The notes below the pieces were generated by a model that saw only the letters and a list, made by a program, of their open reading frames with translations, made no database searches and was not told the DNA's origin. 64,000 bases of DNA. Origin: Amycolatopsis aidingensis. GTDB taxonomy: Bacteria > Actinomycetota > Actinomycetes > Mycobacteriales > Pseudonocardiaceae. Shown in pieces: positions 34,929 to 42,712 of the stretch (positions within the stretch are counted from its first letter, which is position 1; every line of letters starts with the position of its first letter). A program made the position numbers and the translations under genes. The stretch is taken from NCBI RefSeq assembly GCF_018885265.1, contig NZ_CP076538.1:7593696-7657695 (forward strand). The letters run 5' to 3'.

Positions 34929-35665
34929 CGGTGCTCCAGACAGCAGGGTGGGGGCTCGAGTATCCGTCATCGGCGCGGGAAGAACGGAGAGCGCAGGCCG
35001 AAGTCCCACCGAATGACCCAGTGGATCACCCCGGGCTCTACTCGGTGTGGCGGAATCCCGCTTCGGGCCTCCCGGCGGAGTATCGCGGGACCGAGTAACG
35101 GGAAGTAATCGGTCGTGAGTGCACAGGAGTCGTCGTTCGTTCGCCGCAGGTACCTCGGCCGCCTGCTGCGAGACGCCGCACACCGAAGCAGGAGGAGGCC
35201 GCCACGGACACGACGTCGAGCCCCGATCGCATCCCGGAGCCGGACGAGGAAAGCGAAAGTGATCGAGGTTACCTTTTCTGAAATTGATTCCACTACGGCA
35301 CGTGACATGTTATGGAAACCGGCCCCACAATCGTTCCCCAGTCACTACCGGACAGCCCCTGTGGAGCAGGAATGTGTAGACAGAGAGTGGCCCCGTGACT
35401 GCCAAGAGCAGGAGCAATGCTCGTCGGTAAGATAACTTTTCGACAACAAAAAGGACTCGCCCTAAGGAGTGCGCTTCTGAGCAAAATGTCACGAAGAGCT
35501 GTGATTGTTTCCATAAATCGAGACAAGAACGGGCTGCCCATACCAAAGTATGTAGTGCGACATGGGGGCGGACCTTAGGTTCGTAGGCTCTGGGAAATCC
35601 GACTGTCACGACGGTTGTCTGGGGCGACGAGATTCGCTCGCTCGTTGTGCTGCTGAGGGGACATG
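34929..35665. other. Long AT-enriched divergent intergenic region, no gene supported
   Basis: 737 bases lie between the histidine kinase and the response regulator. The part 35240-35640 is clearly poorer in G+C than all surrounding DNA. Open frames on both strands are short and have no ribosome sites or family likeness. Such a region could hold divergent promoters (for example TAAGAT near 35429 on the + strand), a small RNA, or the remains of an insertion. I see no inverted-repeat ends that would define an element. Confidence 0.5.
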
Positions 35666-36331
35666 ATGGTGCGAATCGCGATAGTCGAGGACGCGCAGGC
35701 GCGGCGGGCGCGCCTGCGCGCGACGCTCGAACGTGGCGACCGGATGGAAGTAGTGGCCGAGCGCCGCTGGCGGGACGGGGCGCCGGACGGGCAGACCCGT
35801 CCGGTGGACGTGGTGCTCTACTCCACCCGGGAGTTCGGGAACTGCGATGCGGGCGCGGTGCTGGCGACCCTCGAGTCACGCCCGGCCGTATTCGTCGCCG
35901 ACGACCCCGTCGTGCCGGAGGGCTTCATCGGAGACCTGGTCGGCACGGCGCTCGGTGCCGGTGTCGGGACCGCGCTGCTGGTGGCTCCGGGCGCGGAGGA
36001 ACTGCGGCGGGCCGTCTCGATCGTCGCGCTGGGCGGATGGACCATATCCCGGGCGGTCGCCTCCCGTCTCGTGCCCGAGTGCGGGTGGGGCGGGCGCTGC
36101 GACTGCGCCCGCCCCACGGACACCACCGCGGTGCTGACCAAACGTGAGGAGGACGTGCTGGCACTGGTCGCCTCGGGCGACACCAACCAGAAGATCGCCC
36201 GCGAGTTACTGCTCTCGGTGGACACCGTCAAGGAGTACATGACGTCCATCTTCGGCAAGCTGGGTGTCGACAACCGGGTGCAGGCCGCGCGGTGGGCGTG
36301 GCAGTCAGGTCTGGACGCGTCCCGGACCTGA
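35666..36331 (+). CDS. Atypical LuxR-family response regulator without phospho-acceptor Asp
   Basis: 221 residues; ATG 35666 has GAGGGG five bases upstream, ATG 35663 is too close. The receiver-like domain (1-120) starts VRIAIVEDAQ, but the acceptor position in DVVLYST is Ser53 instead of Asp, so phosphorylation by a kinase is not expected. The linker holds three close cysteines (Cys139, 145, 147: ECGWGGRCDCARP). The GerE DNA-binding domain (about 155-215) is normal: LTKREEDVLALVASGDTNQK, SVDTVKEYMTSIFGKLGV. Neighbours are a divergent kinase and a convergent ABC gene set, which it may control. Confidence 0.85.
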   Translation: MVRIAIVEDAQARRARLRATLERGDRMEVVAERRWRDGAPDGQTRPVDVVLYSTREFGNCDAGAVLATLESRPAVFVADDPVVPEGFIGDLVGTALGAGVGTALLVAPGAEELRRAVSIVALGGWTISRAVASRLVPECGWGGRCDCARPTDTTAVLTKREEDVLALVASGDTNQKIARELLLSVDTVKEYMTSIFGKLGVDNRVQAARWAWQSGLDASRT

Positions 36332-36338
36332 CCGGCGC

Positions 36339-37547
36339 TCAGGTGTGCCTGCGCACGACGAGGTACGGATCGGCGCGCAGTGCGTAGCGACCGCCGAGCC
36401 AGATCCCGGTGAGCAGGCCCCCCGCAGGAACCACCAGCGCCAGGAGCAGCCAGAGCGGGTGGGGGATGACGTCGGTGACGGAGATCGTCAGGCCGAGCAG
36501 GTCGCTGCTGGGACCGCTGAGCGCCATCGCGGCCACCAGACCGGTCACCGTGCCCGCCACCCCCGCGATGGCGGCGGTGAGGGCACCCTCACCCAGGAGC
36601 ACCTTCCGGAGATCGCCGACACCGGAGCCCAGCACGCGCAGGATCGCGAAGTGGGACAGCCGTGCCCGGACGCTGTCCTTCGCCCTGGCCAGCCCCACGA
36701 ACGCGGACAGCCCGGCGAACAGGACCAGTGCCCAGCGGGAGATCACATCGGCCGCGCCGAACAGTCCCGGCAGGTTCCGCACCCGGTCGGCGACCGGCGC
36801 AGCCGAGAAGTCCATCGCCTGCAGCTCGGCCGTGACCGCGCGAACGTTGCGCTCGTGGTCCACCTGGACCACGGCCGACACCGCGCCTTCGGTCCGCCGG
36901 TAGGTGTCAACGGGCTGCCCCGCCCGTGCGGCCGCGAGCGCCGCAGCGGTGTCCTCGCTCAGGTACGCCGTATCGGGCCCGTCCGTCTGCCAGCTCGGAT
37001 CGAAGACCCCGACGACCTTCAGCGTCATCGCTTCCCCCGTCCCGGTGTTCGGTCCGGTGGCCTTCGTGTACTCGACCGGGAGTTCCGTTCCCACGTACGG
37101 GGTGAAGTCGATGCCCTGCGAGGACGCGGGCAGCAGTACCTGGTCGGGGCCGAGGGAGTCCGGCTGGGAACCGGCCACGACCGGCAGGTCGTCCTCGACG
37201 CCGAGCGTGTGCGTGCTGAACGAGAAGGCGGGCAGGCCGTCCTGGCCGGACGGGGTCTGGATCGAGGCGACGTAGTCGGCGGTGATGGTCTCGACCTCGG
37301 GAATCTCGGTCGCCTCACCGAGGCTTTCGGAATTGAGGGGGCGGACCGAGCTCCCGTCGTCGAACGACCACAGCTCGATATGTGTCAATCCGCCGGATCG
37401 CAGGACATCCCGTTCCACGGCGGCGGAGGCACCGGAGGCCAGGCCCGCGCAGAGCGCCAGCAGCGCGGCGAGTCCGGCCAGCAAGGGAAGCACCTTGCGC
37501 AGCGAGAGATCGGCCCGGGCCCACGTGAGCAATGACCAGCGCAACAT
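36339..37547 (-). CDS. ABC transporter permease, FtsX/MacB-like
   Basis: 402 residues. One N-terminal membrane segment (VLPLLAGLAALLALCAGLASG), a large extracellular domain (about 45-270), and three C-terminal segments (ISRWALVLFAGLSAFVGLA, LTAAIAGVAGTVTGLVAAMAL, HPLWLLLALVVPAGGLLTGIWLG). This is the MacB/FtsX-type mechanotransmission layout, rather than a channel. It starts four bases after the ATPase gene, so they form one transporter. Convergent with the response regulator, eight bases apart. Confidence 0.83.
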   Translation of the reverse strand: MLRWSLLTWARADLSLRKVLPLLAGLAALLALCAGLASGASAAVERDVLRSGGLTHIELWSFDDGSSVRPLNSESLGEATEIPEVETITADYVASIQTPSGQDGLPAFSFSTHTLGVEDDLPVVAGSQPDSLGPDQVLLPASSQGIDFTPYVGTELPVEYTKATGPNTGTGEAMTLKVVGVFDPSWQTDGPDTAYLSEDTAAALAAARAGQPVDTYRRTEGAVSAVVQVDHERNVRAVTAELQAMDFSAAPVADRVRNLPGLFGAADVISRWALVLFAGLSAFVGLARAKDSVRARLSHFAILRVLGSGVGDLRKVLLGEGALTAAIAGVAGTVTGLVAAMALSGPSSDLLGLTISVTDVIPHPLWLLLALVVPAGGLLTGIWLGGRYALRADPYLVVRRHT

Positions 37548-37551
37548 TCGG

Positions 37552-38244
37552 CTACCGCTCCTTCGGGCCGGCTGGCTGGGTGCCCGTCAACCGGCCGCCG
37601 TTCATGTGCAGGACATCGGCGCAGCGGGCCACGGCCCGCCGGTCGTGTGTCGCGACGAGGACAGCCGCGCCCTCCCCTGCCGCCGTCGCGAGGGCATCGA
37701 GTACAGCCCCCGCGTTCACGTCGTCGAGGTTGGCCGTCGGTTCGTCGGCGAGGATCAGCGCGGGGCGCTTCACCGCCGCGCGGGCCACGCCGACGCGCTG
37801 CCGTTCCCCGCCGGAGAGATCGGTCGCCGGGGAATCGGCGAGACGGTCGAGGCCGAGACGGTCGAGCATGTTCCTGGCCGCGCTCTCGTGGCGGGCCAGC
37901 CGGGGACCGAACGCGGCCGCCACGTTCTGCCAGGCGTTCAGGAACGGCAGCAGCCCGAGATCCTGTAGCACGATCCCGATGGTCTCGGCGCGGATCGCGT
38001 CGCGCTCGGCGGAGCCGAGCGCTCCGGTGTCGCGTCCGGCCAGCGCCAGCGTCCCCTCCGCGGGAGCGAGAATCGTGCCGAGCAAGGCCAGCAGTGTGCT
38101 CTTGCCCGAGCCGGAAGGGCCGGTCACCGCCGTCATGCCGCCCGCCATCAGCCGGAGGTCGGCGTGGTGCAGACCGTTGCCGGAGGGGTAGGTGTAGCGG
38201 AGCCCTCGCGCGACGACGGCGGGTTCACCCGGGTGTGCGGGCAT
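37552..38244 (-). CDS. ABC transporter ATP-binding protein, LolD/MacB-like
   Basis: 230 residues with all ATPase motifs: Walker A GPSGSGKST, Q-loop VLQDLGLLPFL, signature LSGGERQRVGVARA, Walker B LILADEPTANLD, and H-loop ATHDRR. The FtsX-type permease gene follows after four bases. The 540-residue anchored protein gene ends 19 bases upstream. Together with the permease it probably drives release or sensing of an exported peptide (inference from context). Confidence 0.93.
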   Translation of the reverse strand: MPAHPGEPAVVARGLRYTYPSGNGLHHADLRLMAGGMTAVTGPSGSGKSTLLALLGTILAPAEGTLALAGRDTGALGSAERDAIRAETIGIVLQDLGLLPFLNAWQNVAAAFGPRLARHESAARNMLDRLGLDRLADSPATDLSGGERQRVGVARAAVKRPALILADEPTANLDDVNAGAVLDALATAAGEGAAVLVATHDRRAVARCADVLHMNGGRLTGTQPAGPKER

Positions 38245-38263
38245 GATCTCGTGGCCCCCTTCC

Positions 38264-39886
38264 TCACTCGGTGAGTGCGGCGAGCTGATGGCCCGCCATC
38301 GTGGCTTCGCTGCTCGCGGCTTCCCCTGGCGCGCGGCTGAACAGGTCCTCGTGGCCGTCGACGCGGTACGGCTCGAGCGATGAGTGCAGCTCGGCGAGCT
38401 CTGGCTGGCGAACCTCCACGCCCAGGATCGCCGCGGTGTTCATGGCCTCGCCTGCGACGACGAGCTCGCCGCCGGCCAGCGCGGTCCGTGCGCGTTCGAG
38501 CATGACACCCGGATCGGGAACGTGCTCGCGCAGCTGATCACGACACCCGACCGTGCCGAGCAGGAACAACGCACGCACCCAGTGCCCATCGAGCTCGCCG
38601 GCGGGCGTGTCCGGCAGCCGCACGCGGGTGTCCGGGCAGCCGAGGTCGAACTCGGCGCGGATCCACATGGCGTCCTGCCAGGCCCGCAGGTTGTCCTCGG
38701 TGGCCTGTGCGGGCACCTGGATACCGGCCGCCGCCCGTTCGCCCTGCTGTGCCACCGGGCCACAGGTGATGGCCAGCCTGCGGCACACCATCGCGAGCAC
38801 GATGTGATCCGAGTCCGGAAGGGAGCGGTCCTCGCCGAGCGCGGTGAGCTTCTGGACCAGCCAGTCGGGGGCGGCGTCCTGCTGCGCGGCGCTGGTGAGC
38901 GCGCGGGCGGCGAAGTAGGAGGCGCGCAGCGTGCCGAGCTGGGCCGGTGACTTCTCGACCAGACCGTCGGGGGTGAACTCGACCCGGGGAGGCGGCGTCC
39001 CGGCGTCCTGCCCTGCGTCCCGCAGGGCGCGCCTGGCGAGCCACTGGGTCTGCGGATCAGCGGAGTTCGCCCCTCGCCGCAGGCAGTCGAGCACCTCGCC
39101 GGATACGGACTGCTCGGCCGCGGGCGCGAGCACGACCCGCGCGGCCAGCTCGTTCACCGAGCCGTCGGTGCACTCGGCCACCGGGCTCGGCGAGGCGACC
39201 GCGAGCTGCCCGGGGAGCGGCTCGCCAACGGCCTCGAGCGCGTCGGCCGCGTTGAGCGCGGCCATCGGTGCCGTCACCTCAGCGGCATCGCGGGCCAGCC
39301 GCGCCGCCGCGCCGGATGGCACGCTGCCTGCCGCGCCGAGGCAGTGCAGCGTCTCCAGGTAGGCAGCCCTGGTGGTGAGGGCGGTCAGCGGGCTGTCGGT
39401 GGTTTCGGGTTCACGCAGGTAACGGACGGCCTCCTCGCGCGCGGCAGCGTGCTGGCCGCTTTCGGCCAGCACGGCACGCGGGGAAACGGCCGGGTCCTCG
39501 CCCACCGCCCGGCAGACGTAGAAGGCCCGCCATGCGGGGGTGTCGATGACGTCGGTGCGCACGAGCTCGGAAAGCGAGTCCACGTCCAGCGGCGGTGGCC
39601 GTTCGCCGGTACCGGCGAACGTGGCGGCGAGCCGGCCGTACGCGGTCAGGTAGAGGCTCGGGTCCGTACCGACGTCGGCGGCGCTTCCCCGCACCAGGTC
39701 GTTCTCGCCACGCAGCAGGGCAAGCTCGCTGCCGAGAGTCTCACCCTCGTAGGTGACCTGCGGCGTGTCGTCGTCCCAGAGGTCGCGGACCGCGGGAAAC
39801 AACGCGACGGCCACCGCAAGTACCACCACGGCGATCCCCAGCCCGAACCCTTTGCGCCGCCACCACGGCCGGGGCGAGTCGTCCAT
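38264..39886 (-). CDS. Large membrane-anchored extracellular protein, function unknown
   Basis: 540 residues. Basic N-terminus (PWWRRKGFG), a single membrane segment (about 16-33, IAVVVLAVAVALFPAV), then about 500 extracellular residues rich in Ala and Leu helices that look like tandem helical repeats. Cysteines occur in likely pairs (YVCRAV, HCLGAAG, ECTDG, DCLRRG, VCRRLAITCG, LGCPD, VGCRD). No catalytic signature seen. It lies between the secreted four-cysteine protein gene (79 bases, with a hairpin) and the ABC ATPase gene (19 bases), so it probably works with both, as receptor, adaptor or immunity protein. Confidence 0.7.
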   Translation of the reverse strand: MDDSPRPWWRRKGFGLGIAVVVLAVAVALFPAVRDLWDDDTPQVTYEGETLGSELALLRGENDLVRGSAADVGTDPSLYLTAYGRLAATFAGTGERPPPLDVDSLSELVRTDVIDTPAWRAFYVCRAVGEDPAVSPRAVLAESGQHAAAREEAVRYLREPETTDSPLTALTTRAAYLETLHCLGAAGSVPSGAAARLARDAAEVTAPMAALNAADALEAVGEPLPGQLAVASPSPVAECTDGSVNELAARVVLAPAAEQSVSGEVLDCLRRGANSADPQTQWLARRALRDAGQDAGTPPPRVEFTPDGLVEKSPAQLGTLRASYFAARALTSAAQQDAAPDWLVQKLTALGEDRSLPDSDHIVLAMVCRRLAITCGPVAQQGERAAAGIQVPAQATEDNLRAWQDAMWIRAEFDLGCPDTRVRLPDTPAGELDGHWVRALFLLGTVGCRDQLREHVPDPGVMLERARTALAGGELVVAGEAMNTAAILGVEVRQPELAELHSSLEPYRVDGHEDLFSRAPGEAASSEATMAGHQLAALTE

Positions 39887-39929
39887 GTCACTTCCTGAAA
39901 TGTCGGGGTGTTTGTTGCCAGGTGGGGCG

Positions 39930-39957
39930 GTGGGCCCGGCATGCGGTCCGGGCCCAC
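39930..39957 (-). terminator. Hairpin between the secreted-protein gene and the rest of the operon
   Basis: A perfect 10-bp stem GTGGGCCCGG/CCGGGCCCAC (39930-39939, 39948-39957) with an eight-base loop lies nine bases past the stop of the secreted protein gene and before the 540-residue gene. No U tract follows on the minus strand, so it may act as an RNA-stabilising or partly terminating hairpin that makes the secreted product more abundant than the downstream genes. Confidence 0.6.
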
Positions 39958-39965
39958 CAGCTCAC

Positions 39966-40430
39966 TCAGCCGTTCGCGCAGGCGCTGGCGAAGGCCTTCG
40001 ACCCGCTCTTGAACCCGGACGCGTCCGAGCATGTCGTGACGCTCGTGTTGAACGCCCCGCTCGGGTCGGCGATCCCGCTGATATCCGAGATCCAGCTGTT
40101 GGTGTTGGTCCAGGCGATCTTCCTGGTGTCCTCGCTGACGTAGGTGCCGCTCGGGCTGGTCGAGATCGTCGCCTGCCAGCCGTTCGCAATCACCGTGGCC
40201 ACGTTCTTCACCTTGTCCAGGGTGTAGGCATTGCCGTTCTTCAACCCCTTCGACGAGGTCTTGAACGAGCACTTGTCAACGTAGACATTGCAGTTCCAGG
40301 CGTTCGCCTGGATGACTGCCCCAGTACCAGGGATCGCGACACTGGCGGAATCCGAAAAGGCCATCGCCTGGCCGGCGCTCCCCAGAACGAGGCCTGCTGC
40401 GACCACAGCCGTGGCTACTACTCTGCGCAT
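39966..40430 (-). CDS. Small secreted four-cysteine protein, function unknown
   Basis: 154 residues with a clear signal peptide cleaved after Ala24 (GQAMA/FSDSA). The 130-residue mature protein is rich in Ser, Thr, Asn and Lys and has four cysteines, Cys47, 54, 134 and 151, able to form two disulfides. Short beta strands (AVIQANAWNC, WQATIST) are suggested; no known family. It is the first gene of an apparent operon with an anchored protein and an FtsX-type ABC transporter. A bacteriocin-like, signalling or protective role is conceivable; none is shown. Codon use looks less GC-rich than neighbours. Confidence 0.72.
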   Translation of the reverse strand: MRRVVATAVVAAGLVLGSAGQAMAFSDSASVAIPGTGAVIQANAWNCNVYVDKCSFKTSSKGLKNGNAYTLDKVKNVATVIANGWQATISTSPSGTYVSEDTRKIAWTNTNSWISDISGIADPSGAFNTSVTTCSDASGFKSGSKAFASACANG

Positions 40431-40612
40431 GCTCGGTTACTTCCTTCACGATAGGTTTGACGGTGCCTCGCACCGCCGGTACGGGCTCGCTGCTACCGAG
40501 CCCGGGACCGGTGCGTGCGAGGCGCGCTTTATCGTTCAAGCTCGCGCGAGGGATCCACAACCCCACCTATGGGGGGTGAACGCGTCGGCTGGGGGTGCCG
40601 GCAGGCACGGCC

Positions 40613-42076
40613 TCAAGCCGGTTCGGGCGGCTCGAGCCCCTGGTCGGCGGCCCATTTGCGGAGCTCGGTGACGGCCTCGTCGTGGTCCAGCGGACCGCGC
40701 TCCAGGCGGATCTCCTTCAGGTGCTTCCACGCCTTGCCGACCAGCGGCCCCGGGGGCAGCCCGAGCAGCCGCATGATCTCGTTGCCGTCCAGGTCCGGGC
40801 GCACCCTTGCCAGGTCCTCCTCGGCCGCGATCCGGGCGATCCGCTCTTCCAGGTCGTCGTAGGTGCGCTGCAGCGCGGCGGCCTTGCGCCTGTTCCGGGT
40901 GGTGCAGTCGGCCCGGACCAGCTTGTGCAGCCGGGGCAGCAGCTCCCCGGCGTCGGTGACGTACCTGCGCACCGCGGAGTCGGTCCACTCGCCCTTGCCG
41001 TAGCCGTGGAAGCGCAGGTGCAGGTACACCAGCTGGGCGACCTGCTCGGTGATCTCCTTGCTGTACTTCAGCGCCCGCAAACGCTTGCGGGCCATCTTGG
41101 CGCCGACCACCTCGTGGTGGTGGAAGCTGACCCCGCCGCCGGGCTCGAACTTCCTGGTCGCCGGTTTGCCGATGTCGTGCAGCAGTGCGGCCAGCCGCAG
41201 CACCAGGTCCGGACCGGAGGTCGGCTCGTGCAGGGACTCCAGGTCGATCGCCTGCTCCAGCACGGTGAGCGAGTGCTCGTAGACGTCCTTGTGCTGGTGG
41301 TGCTCGTCGATGGCCAGCCGCATCCCTGGCACCTCGGGCAGCATGTGCTCGGCCAGCCCGGTGCGCACCATCAGTTCGATGCCCGCACGGGGCCGCACGC
41401 CGAGCATCAGCTTGGACAGCTCGGCCTGCACCCGCTCGGCGGTGATCCGCTTGATCTCCGCCGCCATCTCGGTCATCGCCTCGACCACCCGTGCCGCGGG
41501 CTCCAGCTCGAGCTGGGCCACGAACCGGGCGGCGCGCAGCATCCGCAGCGGATCATCGGCGAAGGACTCCTGCGGGGCGGCCGGGGTGTCCAGCTCCCGC
41601 CTGCTCAACGCCCCCATACCGTCGTGCGGATCGACGAACTTCTTTGTCGACAAGTCGATCGCCATCGCGTTGACGGTGAAGTCGCGGCGGAGCAGGTCCT
41701 CCTCGATGGTGTCGCCGAAGGTCACCTCGGGGTTGCGGCCGACCCGGTCGTAGGAGTCGGCACGGAAGGTGGTGATCTCCAGGGTGGAGCCCTGCTTGGT
41801 GACCCCAACGGTGCCGAACGCGATCCCGACCTCCCACACCGCGTCGGCCCAGCTGGAGACCAGCTTCAGCACCTGCTCGGGATGGGCGTCGGTGGTGAAG
41901 TCCAGGTCGGTCTCCCCGGATTGGGTGAGCCTGCCCAGCAGCGCGTCGCGCACGCTGCCACCGACGAGGAACAGGCTCCGGCCCGCCTTGGCGAACCGGG
42001 CGGCCAGCTCGTCGGCGACCGGCGAGATACGCATCAGCTCGGTCACCGCGTTCTGCTTCGCGGCACGTTCGTTCAC
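40613..42076 (-). CDS. cca: CCA tRNA nucleotidyltransferase with HD domain
   Basis: 487 residues; GTG 42076 with GGTGGA six bases upstream is preferred to 42103. Adds or repairs the 3' CCA of tRNA. Head: FLVGGSVRDALLG and the ETDLDFTTDA metal site, then RRDFTVNAMAIDL and DDPLRMLRAARFVAQLEL; the HD domain has LAALLHDIGKP and FHHHE. Equivalent of the mycobacterial pcnA gene, which also sits divergent from the NUDIX gene here. Upstream gap 40431-40612 on the other side of its stop holds no gene. Confidence 0.93.
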   Translation of the reverse strand: MNERAAKQNAVTELMRISPVADELAARFAKAGRSLFLVGGSVRDALLGRLTQSGETDLDFTTDAHPEQVLKLVSSWADAVWEVGIAFGTVGVTKQGSTLEITTFRADSYDRVGRNPEVTFGDTIEEDLLRRDFTVNAMAIDLSTKKFVDPHDGMGALSRRELDTPAAPQESFADDPLRMLRAARFVAQLELEPAARVVEAMTEMAAEIKRITAERVQAELSKLMLGVRPRAGIELMVRTGLAEHMLPEVPGMRLAIDEHHQHKDVYEHSLTVLEQAIDLESLHEPTSGPDLVLRLAALLHDIGKPATRKFEPGGGVSFHHHEVVGAKMARKRLRALKYSKEITEQVAQLVYLHLRFHGYGKGEWTDSAVRRYVTDAGELLPRLHKLVRADCTTRNRRKAAALQRTYDDLEERIARIAAEEDLARVRPDLDGNEIMRLLGLPPGPLVGKAWKHLKEIRLERGPLDHDEAVTELRKWAADQGLEPPEPA

Positions 42077-42187
42077 AACTATTCCACCAGCTCGGGCGTC
42101 CACTTGTCAGCATTACTACATCCGTGCGGCGGCACGGACAGGAGAAGCCAGCCTAAGAGATACCGGCCATTGCTCTAGCATCGCAGC

Positions 42188-42712
42188 ATGCCTGGATCGG
42201 CCGGTCGCTCCGGTGGCGCCAAACCGGGACGCCGGTCACGGCGCCGCCGTGGCAGGCGGCTGACCACGGTCGACGAGACCTCGGCTGGGGGCCTAGTGGT
42301 CGATCCCGGCCGGGATCGGGCCGTGCTGATCGGCAGGCTCGACCGGCAGGGCAAACTCCTCTGGTCGCTGCCGAAGGGCCATATCGAGGACGGCGAGACC
42401 ATGGAGCAGACGGCGGTACGCGAGGTGAAAGAGGAAACCGGTATCACCGCGCATGTGCTGGAGCCGCTGGGCGCCATCGACTACTGGTTCGTCGCCGAAC
42501 GCCGCCGGGTGCACAAGACCGTGCACCACTTCCTGCTGGAGGCCTCCGGCGGTGAGCTCTCCGACGAGGACGTCGAGGTCACCGAGGTGGCCTGGGTGCC
42601 GCTGGCCGAAGTGGAAGACCGGCTGGCCTACGCCGACGAGCGCAAGCTGGTCCGTAAGGCACGCGAACTTTTTCTCGACTCCGAACCCGCTGCCGAGGGG
42701 GCTGGCGAGTGA
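42188..42712 (+). CDS. NUDIX hydrolase
   Basis: 174 residues. The Nudix box [20 protein letters not shown] followed by TGI is complete. A basic Arg-rich N-terminus (about 25 residues) precedes the fold. By position it corresponds to mycobacterial mutT4. Substrate unproven, probably a nucleoside polyphosphate. TAGCAT (42176-42181) lies six bases before ATG 42188, so it is probably leaderless. Its stop overlaps the next start by four bases (GTGA). Confidence 0.92.
   Translation: MPGSAGRSGGAKPGRRSRRRRGRRLTTVDETSAGGLVVDPGRDRAVLIGRLDRQGKLLWSLPKGHIEDGETMEQTAVREVKEETGITAHVLEPLGAIDYWFVAERRRVHKTVHHFLLEASGGELSDEDVEVTEVAWVPLAEVEDRLAYADERKLVRKARELFLDSEPAAEGAGE

Noticed and set aside
36264..37535. 423-codon + strand frame across the ABC permease
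   Set aside because: Low-complexity shadow; the permease on the minus strand has clear membrane segments.
39966..40430. Lactococcin-972-type bacteriocin system
   Set aside because: The secreted protein is twice the usual size and lacks that family's motifs, and no large bacteriocin-associated membrane protein is present.
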